48,562 bases of DNA, from assembly GCA_963575745.1 (NCBI GenBank), contig CAUYUJ010003681.1:191501-240062 (forward strand), given 5' to 3'. Numbering within the stretch: the stretch's first letter is position 1; each line of letters starts with the position of its first letter. Of this stretch, positions 40,840 to 48,562 are shown piece after piece. Position numbers and translations under genes: made by a program. This stretch comes from Prorocentrum cordatum. Its lineage: Eukaryota > Sar > Dinophyceae > Prorocentrales > Prorocentraceae. The notes beneath the pieces are model-generated. The model searched no databases, was not told the origin of the DNA, and saw nothing but the letters and a program-made list of their open reading frames with translations.

Positions 40840-40993
40840 CGATTCCGCTGCCTTGGCCTCGTGCTCGCCTCTGCGGGCTTGCTGGAAGTCCCTCGTCGTC
40901 ACGGCCAGGCTCGCCTCGAGATCCTGGCCCGCACGCGCCCCGGGAGGGGCCTTGGGATCAGCGGCATCGATGCTTGGCTGTCCCCCATGAGCG
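40840..40993 (-). other. Candidate exon on the - strand, low confidence
   Basis: On the - strand, an acceptor-like TCTGCAG (ending 40994) and a donor GTACCT (from 40839) bracket a 154-base open stretch encoding a charged helical peptide (DLEASLAVTTRDFQQARRGE, then HEAKAAES). The composition looks like coiled-coil protein. No partner exon is known. Confidence 0.28.
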
Positions 40994-41499
40994 CTGCAGA
41001 TCCAGGAGGGTGGAGGGCAAGGCTGCGTCTTCCCTCGGCAGGGCCGGGGAGCTCCCGTTGCCCTCGTCTGGCGCGGAATCGCGTGTGGCAGCCTGCAGAG
41101 GTGTAGCGTTTGACGCGTGCTGATCCTGCGCTGATGGAGAACGAAGGCTAGAATGAGGAGGAGGAGAAGGAGGAGGAGAAGGAGGAGGAGGGGGAGGAAC
41201 GAGTGGAGGAGTAGGATGAGGATGTGGAGAAGACGGACACGTACAGGAGGATCTGGTCTTGCCGCCCAATGAGAAGAAGCATGGACAAGGGAAGGGCAGC
41301 CGTAGCCGTCCGACGGCGCCGAGGCAGGGTGGGTTGCTGCGAACTTGGGCACGCCGACGGGACTCTGTGTCGCCAGCGGGTCCCCCTGTTCCTTCTTTCT
41401 ACTGTCTCCCCATTCCCTCATCTTTCTTCTGCTGTTCCTTCTCATCACTCCTCCAGCCACCAGCTTCTCTTGAGTTTCGTCCTCCCCCTCCTCTAGTAA

Positions 41500-41625
41500 G
41501 TGCTGATCCTCCTCCTCCTCCTCCTCCTCCTCCTCCTCCTCCTCCTACTCATCCTCATCCTCATCCTTCTCCTCCTCCTCCTCCTCCTCCTCCTCCTCCT
41601 CCTCCTCCTCCTGTCTTTCTCATGC
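41500..41625. repeat. (CTC)n simple repeat
   Basis: CTC/TCC triplets with CATCCT interruptions. A related purine run is at 41155-41200, and a GAGGAC hexamer run is at 41918-41968. Confidence 0.9.
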
Positions 41626-41921
41626 TTCTTCCGCCCATCATCTCCCCCTCTCCCCGGTCCCTGGTCCCTCCTCCCCGGTCCCTCCACACTCCCCGCGTCC
41701 GCCTCTTTCCCGCTCCCTGTTGTTCCTCTCTCTGCTCTCCCCCCATCCTCGTCCCCACCCCCTCGTCCCTCGTCCATCCTCCTTTCCTCCCTCCGTGCTC
41801 GGCTCCCTCTTGCCTGCCCCCTGGTCCGTCGTCGAGCAGGGGACGAGGAGGCCCTGGCAGGGCTGCTTGCTTTGCGCCGAGCACCGTCCGAGCCCCACAC
41901 AACAGACAGGGGATGGAGGAG

Positions 41922-41963
<42 letters not shown>

Positions 41964-42073
41964 ACGGATGAGGCGGGCGAAGAGGAAGGAGCATGTAAGA
42001 GGACGCGCTGCGGCTGATGGGCAGCCGAAGGAGGAGGAGGAGGAGGAGGCAGCAATGCCTCGTAAGCGCTGGC

Positions 42074-43200
42074 GTGGGTCACTACGGGACGCTGGGACAG
42101 CACAGTGGGACAGCAGCGGGGACAGTGGGACAGTAGTGGGTACAGTGGGGACAGTTGGACAGTGGTGGGGACCGTGTGGAAAGTGGGGAGAGTCGGACCG
42201 TGGTGGGACAATGGTGGGGAGAGTGGGGGCATTGACACACTGGTGGGGGCACTGGTGGGGACAGTGGGGACAATGGTGGGAATATTGGGGACAGTGGGAC
42301 AGTGTGGGGACGGTGGTGGTGGGGACAGTGGTGTGGGGGCAGTGGGAATGTGGTGGAAACAATGGGACAGTGGAGGGTACAGTGGTGGTGGGGACAGTGG
42401 TGAGGGCGGTGGCGAGGACGGCGGTGGGACAATGGGACAGAGGTACAGTGGGGACAGTGGTGGGGACAGTGGGACAGTGATGGCAACAGTGGGACAGCTC
42501 AGTGGGACAGCGGAGGAGACAGTGGGGACAGTGGGGACAGTGGGGACAGTCGGGCAGTGGTTGGGGCCGTGGAGAACGTGGGGAGAGTGGAACCGTGGTG
42601 GAAACAGTGGTGGGGATAGTGGGGACAGTGCGACAGTGGTGGGGGCACTGGTGGGGACAGTAGGGGTGGTGGTGGAACCAGTGGGGACAGTGGTGGTGAG
42701 GACAGTGGTGCTGGGGACAGCAGTGGGGGATGTGGGGTGGACTGGAGTCGTTTGCTGGCGGTGAGCGCGTGGGGGGGGGGAGGGGTTCGAACTGGTAGTG
42801 ACTCCCCCCCGGTTTTCGAGGGGGGGGGGGGGGGGAGGGGTTTCGAACCAGTAGTGGACCCCCCCGCCCGGTTTTCGAGAGGGGGGGGGGGGGGTGCGAA
42901 CCGGTAGTGACCCCCCTCGGTTTTCTGGAGGGGGGGGGGGGGTCGAAGCGGTAGTGACCTTCCTCTGGTTGGGGGGGGGAGGGGTTCGAACCGGTAGTGA
43001 CCCCCCCGGATTTCCGGGGGAGGGGGGGGGTTCGAACGGGTAGTGACCCCCCCCGGTTTCCCGGAGGGGGGGGGGGTGGGTGGGGGTTAGGGGAGGGGGG
43101 GAGTTTTGCCGGGGGAAGGTGGGGGGGGAATTTTCGGAGGGGGTGGGGGGGGGGGCGGCCCCGGGTTCCGGAGGAAGGGGGGAATTTTCCACAGTAAAGC
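42074..43200. repeat. Compound repeat, copy 2 (GGGGACAGTGG minisatellite plus GGTAGTGACCCC block)
   Basis: It starts near GGGTCACTAC (42075), continues with GGGACAGTGG units to about 42740, then five GGTAGTGAC blocks between G/C tracts, then ATTTTCGGAGGGG and GGAATTTTCCACAGTAAAGC. From about 42485 it aligns closely with 10380-10945, including GAGTCGTTTGCTGGCGGTG. Same orientation as copy 1. Long frames on the - strand are repeat translations. Confidence 0.88.
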
Positions 43201-44515
43201 GGTGGTGGATCACGCTCTCCCATTGAGAGATAGGGCTCGTCTCGCACTCTCTGCATACCGCGTGTGTCAGACTCAGCTCCCTGGGTGTCCCGTCTCGTGC
43301 CTCCGACGGGTGGCGACTGCATGGCCGCCGAGCCACAAACGTGTGCAGGTGCTCCCTGGGTATCCCGCCCCGCGTTCTCGGGTTGGGATCGCTCGAAGCA
43401 GAACTCTGGACGTTGCTGGAAAAGCAGCCGTGCGAAGCAGCACGACTGGAGCTCTGGATCCCATCTCTCTGCTGCATCTTTCTGCCTGGATCGATCCGTG
43501 TCGGCCCCTGGGCCCGAGGCAGGGCGAGCACGCCCAGCGCGAAAAAAAAAAGTGCAACGCCCAGATCGGAGGTGCCGGGGACCGCTCGAAGCAAGATCAT
43601 GTGCATGCTTCTGCTGTGCTTCTGCCTCCCGCTCCCCCGCGAGCGCGCCCAGGACCCGCTGGGACCACGCCGGTGCCGCCGCCGCCGGGCGCGACCCCTG
43701 GGGCGGCCAGTACCACGGCGCCCAGTGGCGCCCGGCTGCAGCGGAAACGGCGGACCATGTACGGCAGGTTCGCGTCGTGCCGACGCGGCGGCGACGGGCG
43801 ACCCCTCCGAGGGCGTTCAATCCTGAGAGCATGGCGCCGCAGTTTTTTCACCAGGCGATTCTGCAATGCTGCGGGCCCCGGAACCCCCAGCTCGAAGAAT
43901 GATGCAGAAGCATGGGGTCCAGTGCTCCGGGCGTGATGTCTTGTGATGTTGCAGAATGTGTTCGCACTGTCGGATCTCGAGGCCGTACGGTTGAAGGCCG
44001 CTGGTTGCCCAGAATCGGCACTTGTTGAAGTATCTGGCGATCGACGAGCCGCCGATCGGTCAAGATTGAACGATCCACGCCGTGTCAGAAAACATCGTCG
44101 GGTCGTCACGATACGAACCTGGTCGTATACCCACACTCACTGTTAGGGTTCCATGCTGGCAATCATGTATATTCATCGACGACGATCTAGCCATACTTAC
44201 AGGTTCTGCACGCGAATTGTTCGCGAGCTAGTTTCAGCTTCCGCTCCTCCTGTTTCGCACTTCTTCGCCGGCACGCTTCACGAGGCGAGGCATCAGGCTA
44301 TACTCGTAGTGTCGCGATTGACGAACATATCCGGCCTCCGACGTCGTATTCGTTTCGGCGTCCGGTGGCCTTTTGGGGGGCCCGTGGCTGGCAAAGACGG
44401 CGACCAAACGGCACGGGCTCGAGAGACCCGCGGGCCCACAGCTTGAAGTGCACCATGACGACGGAGGCACAGAACTGCCGCATTCCCGCCTCAGTCGTTC
44501 GAGCTTCTTCCGTTT
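43201..44515. other. No gene established
   Basis: GC-rich stretch with several open frames, such as one ending MAPQFFHQAILQCCG near 43900. None has a recognisable domain. CTCCCTGGGTGTCCCG (43277) is repeated as CTCCCTGGGTATCCCG (43350). Confidence 0.45.
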
Positions 44516-44517
44516 TA

Positions 44518-44752
44518 CGAGAAGAGGAGGAGGAAGAGGAGGAGCAGGAGGAGGAGCAGGAGGAGCAGGAGGAGGAGGAGGAGGAGGAGGAGGTGGTGGA
44601 GGGGCAGGACGTGGAGGAGGAGGCGGAGGAGTAGGACGCTGAGGACGAGGAGAGGGAGGAGGAGGAGGAGGAGGAGGAGGAGAAGGAGGAGGAGGAGGAG
44701 GAGGAGGAGGACGAGGAGGAGGAGGAGGAGGATGAGGAGGAGGAGGAGGCCC
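44518..44752. repeat. (GAG)n simple repeat
   Basis: GGA/GAG triplets with occasional GTG, GCA and GAC interruptions. They open poly-Glu and poly-Gly frames (+) and poly-Leu, poly-Ser and poly-Pro frames (-). Confidence 0.92.
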
Positions 44753-44959
44753 CCCCGCCTCTGTGGCATCGCGCCCGTGGCGCCCTCTTCCCCTCGTGCC
44801 CCGCTGCGCACCAGCGCTGCACCGCTGCTGCCCGACCGCCGTCTGGTCCTCCTGCGGCCGCGGCTGAAGCATGTGCAGGCGAGGTCGGCAAACGCAGGCA
44901 AATCCAGGCCCCCATTTTCTGAAGCCAAGGTCCCCCCATCCCCCCCCACACCCCATCTC

Positions 44960-45153
44960 TCGGGCCGGGCGAAAGGGGGGGATTGGGAAAGGGGGGGTAC
45001 GAAATTTGCTGCATGCAGCTGGCTTTGGCCTCACCGAGGGGCCCATTCCTCGATACATAGCCGCCTCCGGCGCCGGGAGGCGCCGGGAAAATCAGCTACG
45101 TGAGCTGATTCTCAAACCCCCCCTTTGCTATCCCCCCCTTTCGCCCGACCCGA
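44960..45153. mobile_element. 194-bp MITE-like element with ~38-bp terminal inverted repeats and 5-bp flanking duplication
   Basis: The left terminus (44960-44998) starts TCGGGCCGGGCGAAAGGGGG. The reverse complement of the right terminus (45116-45153) starts TCGGGTCGGGCGAAAGGGGG. The match continues through GGATTGGGAAAGGGGGGGT versus GGATAGCAAAGGGGGGGT. ATCTC lies immediately outside both ends (44955-44959 and 45154-45158), consistent with a target-site duplication. The interior contains palindromes CTGCATGCAG (45011-45020) and AATCAGCTACGTGAGCTGATT split around ACGTG (45090-45110), and a CCGGCGCC-type hairpin. No coding capacity, so it would need a transposase in trans. Confidence 0.75.
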
Positions 45154-45158
45154 ATCTC

Positions 45159-45495
45159 CTTCCACCTCCCGCTCCCCGTTCTGCTCCTTCAGCCGCACCC
45201 CTGTTGCCCATCATCGCCCTCCCACGCCTCATCCTGCTCGCTCTGCCGATCGATGCTGGCTCAAGACAGGCGATGCCTTTAGAATGTTTGCTCCGCCGCA
45301 GACGCAGACTGGCGGCCGTGGCCTGCCTGCTCTGCCAGGGGTGTTGATTTGTTTTGGGTAAGCGGCGTGGCCTGTCTGGGCAAGCTCTGCGCATGTCAGG
45401 AGTGGCGTCTGGGTGTCTGGGTCGGCATGAGCAGCAGGAGCGCAACACTTCATTGCCAGTGCCAATTTCCCAGTCAGTGTCTACACTGAAGGGGT
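45159..45495. other. No gene seen
   Basis: Unique-looking sequence right of the MITE-like element, with short frames only. Confidence 0.5.
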
Positions 45496-45507
45496 CCTAG
45501 CGGGCAT

Positions 45508-45645
45508 AGAAGAGATTGGCGAAAGTAGCGGGCCGATTTCTGTGAGGGGCTCTGGGCGGAAGGTTTCCGGTGGGCACCCCCTCAAGAGATTGGCGAAATT
45601 AGCTGGCCGATGTCGGTGGATGGCTTTCGGTGGGCGGCTGTTCTC
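45508..45645. repeat. Two tandem ~78-bp units
   Basis: AGAGATTGGCGAAAGTAGCG (45509) is repeated as AGAGATTGGCGAAATTAGCT (45587). Each is followed by GGCCGAT, GGTGGGC and related segments. Confidence 0.8.
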
Positions 45646-45654
45646 TCACGGCGG

Positions 45655-45701
<47 letters not shown>

Positions 45702-45703
45702 CA
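45655..45703. repeat. (CT)n-(TA)n microsatellite
   Basis: CT dinucleotides running directly into TA dinucleotides. Confidence 0.95.
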
Positions 45704-45884
45704 TTGCTGTCGGCGGGCGCTCCCTTTTTTTGTTTCTCTCTCTCTCTCTCTTTCCTGGTATCTCACCATATCAGTCTCACTCTTTCGTGTTTCCCCGATG
45801 CGCAATTCATTAACGAATCGTGGTGTCTGATGTTTTTTCCTCTCCGTGTTATGCAGTACTTCACCCCCCCTCTCTCTATCATGT

Positions 45885-45934
45885 TTCTCTCTCTCTCTCT
45901 CTCTCTTTTTCCCGCCCTCTCTCTCTCTCTTTTC

Positions 45935-45970
<36 letters not shown>

Positions 45971-46060
45971 GTCTCTCGTGATAGTTGCTTATATATACAT
46001 ATATATATTTATATTTATATATATTTATATATATAGAGATATATAGATGTATATATACAT
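45885..46060. repeat. (CT)n-(TA)n microsatellite, interrupted
   Basis: CT-rich runs (45887-45975), then TATA/TATTTA runs (45988-46055). Confidence 0.92.
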
Positions 46061-46099
46061 AAGGGTAGGGGGTCCCGGGCCCCCGAAGTGCACCGATTT

Positions 46100-46745
46100 A
46101 TCTTCTGGCCGTTTCGGGCCCAGCGGGCGGCGCCAGAAAACGCCAAAGGGGGCCGAGAGACGTCCAAGGGGGCGCCAAGATGGCCCAAGAGCGCTCCAAG
46201 AGAGCCCAAGACCGCACAAGAGCGTTTCAAACTTGGGCTAACATGGTTGAAGACAGCCCAAAAGGGCTTCAAGACGGCCAAGATGCTCTCAAAAGAACTT
46301 CCACGAGGCACTCAGGAGACGAAACAAGTTGGTTAGTTCAATGGGTTTTGACGGTTTTTCGTGTTCTCGCTGTTTCGTGTTTCCAACCATCCAAGGCAGC
46401 CCGCGAATCCCCAGAAATCAGTTCAACACGGTCCAAGAGGCACCCAAAGATGGCGCCATGACGGCGCAAGAGAGCCCCACCCAAGACGGCCGAAGAGCGC
46501 CCCAAGACGGCCCACGATGCGCCCAAGATCGCCCAAGAGGGCCCCAAGACGGCCCCAAGACGGGCCCAAGAGGGAGAACAGTAATCATGAATTCGAGCGT
46601 TCCGCCCCAAGAGGCCTCTTGGAGGCCCCTAAAAGGCCCCCAACAGAGGGCCCCCACGAGGCCCCACGAGGCCCCGAAGAGGACCAAAAAGAGGCCCCAA
46701 GAGCACCCCACACGGCCCCCCAGAGGCCTCCAAAACATACCAATG
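46100..46745. repeat. CCCAAGACGGCCC minisatellite, inverse orientation of the 18.4-kb family
   Basis: Degenerate CCCAAGATGG, CCAAGACGGCCC and GAGGCCCC units fill the block, with a less repetitive interruption at 46310-46430. Confidence 0.82.
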
Positions 46746-46749
46746 CATA

Positions 46750-47400
46750 GCAAAGGACCGCCTAGCCTATCGTGGCATCACAGCGTCGCATGACATGACA
46801 TGGCACGGCACAGCACGACAGAGCTAACCGTGTCAGTGCATATCGCAGGATGGTTCAGCATGCCAAAGCATCGCATTCCATAGCAGTGTCTAGCTGAGCC
46901 TGGCACTGCACGTCACGACGTAACATTGTCTAGTATGGCATTGCCTATCATGACACATCGTGGCGTTATATGGCATTCCAATGCACATAGCTTAATCAAA
47001 CAGCACCGTACTGCTCTGTGCAGCAGTAAGCAGAAGTCATGCAACTATCGCACCCCCGCTGTTGCTCTTATTGTCGTCCTGACTGTTTTAGTCTAGCAGT
47101 TCATAACGTGGCATAGCATTGCATTGTATTGCGTTGTGTAGCACGGTATGTCGTGCCTGCGTATGCCATATATCCCGGGATAATCGCGCGTAGGGAACAT
47201 AGCTTGAGATGGCTCAGCGTATCATCCCACATAATATCATAGCATTTCCCAGCACAGCATGGCATGGCATGCAATGCGCACTGTAGAATATATCATGTTA
47301 TTGCATTGCATAGGGTATAGTGTCATTGCGCTTTCCAGCATAGCATCGTGCATCATGACATTCCATAGCATAGTGCAACATGACGCTGTAGCGCAACATG
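46750..47400. repeat. GCATAGCAT / GGCATGGCA degenerate short repeats
   Basis: Recurring ~10-base units of the TAGCATGGCA and GCATTGCAT type, some interrupted (46990-47100). No gene. Confidence 0.72.
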
Positions 47401-47594
47401 TTTCCTGGCCCATGGCTTGGCGACAGATCACCTGTCGTCCGGCCGATGAGAGCGGAGGAGGAGGAATATGGGAGGGGCAGGAGGAAACAGAGAATGTTGA
47501 CCTCAGTATTCATGACCTGCCTGTTGTCCCAATGCGGTCAGCATTCGACCAGCTAGAACCTGTGCGCGCGCGAAGCGCGCGCGATGGTTCTAGT

Positions 47595-47703
47595 GTATAT
47601 ATATATATACAGATATATAGATCTATAGCTGCGCAATACATTACAATCGTTATGTATGATGTTTTCCTCCGTGTTATACAGTCTCTCTCTCTCTCTCTCT
47701 CTT
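47595..47703. repeat. TATA and (CT)n microsatellites
   Basis: TATA repeats (47595-47620), an intervening unique 60 bases, and CT repeats (47680-47703). Confidence 0.9.
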
Positions 47704-48229
47704 TTTCTCATTTCCCTTTCTCTCTCCCACACGCAAGGGCAATCAATGAGTTTGCCTCTTAGGGCTCTCATGCGAAACTTCGGCTGGGCATGGTGCTTGC
47801 AAAACTTTCGGGCCATTCACTGGTTGGGTTTTTCTTTGGTGTTATCGCGATATTGGACGCGCGAGTGCCCCATTTTCTCCCCATGAGCTATGTGATTGTG
47901 GTGCTGCAGAGGCAGGTCACATTCTTTGTATGTGAATACTTCGCGCATGAATGCCAAGCTCTGTGCCACAACCTATGCTGGTACAGGTGGTCATGCAGTA
48001 CTGCGGGCTGGCCCATGGCGAACGTAATCAAATTCAGACAGCACGCTGTCAATGGATTCACCACTTGGTACAATCATTTGGGCTGGAGGTCGCGAAATAT
48101 TTTGATTATTTTCATCCACGGTCTCACTGAAGTTTCCCACCGATCGGCCAGGACAAGGGCGTGGCCGCGAGGTCGCCCAACGCCTCACAAAGGAGCCATA
48201 GACACGTGCAATAAGGACCTCACGAACGG
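47704..48229. other. No gene seen
   Basis: Lower-GC unique-looking sequence with short frames only. Confidence 0.5.
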
Positions 48230-48562
48230 TTCAACGGTCGGAAACCAGGGCTGCTTAGTGGGCTCGGCCTTTAGCAAGGACGGCCCAGATGAAAATTGCA
48301 AGACCGGTTCCAGAAACGGCTCCAAGGACAGCCCCGCGGATGGATTCACGGAGTCGAACACGGACGGCTCCAGGGACGTTCCAAGGACCATTTCAAAGGT
48401 GCATCCACGGACGGCCAGTTCCAAGGGCGGCGCACGGAGGGCTTCATGTACAGTTTCCAACGGTTTCCAGAACCCTTGGTCGGACACATGGGCAATTTTA
48501 TTGACGGCTTCAAGGACACTGGTGAGAGGGGTCGACAGAGACGGCCCCATTGACGGTTTCAA
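48230..48562. repeat. Degenerate GGACGGCTCCAAGGA short repeats at the window edge
   Basis: Recurring GACGGCTCCA, GGACGGCCCA and TCCAAGGAC units without fixed spacing, continuing out of the window. Confidence 0.65.

Noticed and set aside
39490-41460. Roughly 510-540-residue proteins on both strands
   Set aside because: They run through C tracts, GATCCGATT repeats and GGA/CTC repeats with no recognisable domain.
41493-43832. Long Pro/Ser/Thr-rich and poly-basic proteins on the - strand
   Set aside because: They are translations of the GGGACAGTGG minisatellite, G tracts and CTC repeats in several frames at once.

Overview
The window looks like nuclear DNA of a dinoflagellate; the genus cannot be fixed from sequence alone. 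The grounds are: a near-perfect copy of the 22-nt dinoflagellate spliced-leader sequence inside a retroelement; two recognisable spliced host genes whose introns appear to use GC-AG and GA-AG boundaries, with short duplications across the junctions; a Mei2-type RNA-binding domain; decayed copia-type and DIRS-type retroelements; GC-rich coding sequence; and very low gene density among tandem and simple repeats. Most long open frames here are GC-rich or repeat artefacts. Only about 1 kb can be defended as host coding sequence.

Layout: 1-5.0 kb is a decayed Ty1/copia-like element (integrase, reverse transcriptase, RNase H), followed by a decayed membrane/Cys-rich coding remnant (5.1-5.9 kb). 7.0-8.65 kb is a 90-bp tandem array. 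9.6-11.0 kb is a compound repeat with inverted GGTTCGAACC-bearing ends around a GGGGACAGTGG minisatellite; a second copy lies at 42.1-43.2 kb. 11.56-12.88 kb is a ~42-bp tandem array. 14.10-14.31 kb is a small foldback element. About 15.2-16.9 kb carries a Mei2-like RNA-binding protein gene. 17-22.4 kb is repeats and non-coding DNA.

The most striking object is 22483-30570, an 8,088-bp tyrosine-recombinase retrotransposon of the DIRS order with split direct repeats (A1 - ORFs - B1 A2 - spacer - B2), as in Ngaro/PAT-type elements. B1 and A2 abut exactly, A1/A2 (548/545 bp) differ by only a few bases, and B1/B2 (147 bp) look identical. It encodes a Gag-like protein with a Cys/His motif, a reverse transcriptase plus RNase H (decayed by stops and frameshifts), and an open tyrosine recombinase with a Cys-rich tail. 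Its A1 repeat contains the spliced-leader-like sequence upstream of ORF1.

30.6-35.6 kb is minisatellites and tandem arrays. 35.83-39.35 kb is a small secreted EF-hand protein gene with two coding exons and a 3.2-kb intron. 39.4-48.6 kb is again repeat-dominated. It includes a 194-bp MITE-like element (44960-45153) with ~38-bp inverted termini and a matching 5-bp flanking duplication, and several minisatellite families shared with earlier parts of the window. All calls come from reading the sequence by eye; no database search was possible.
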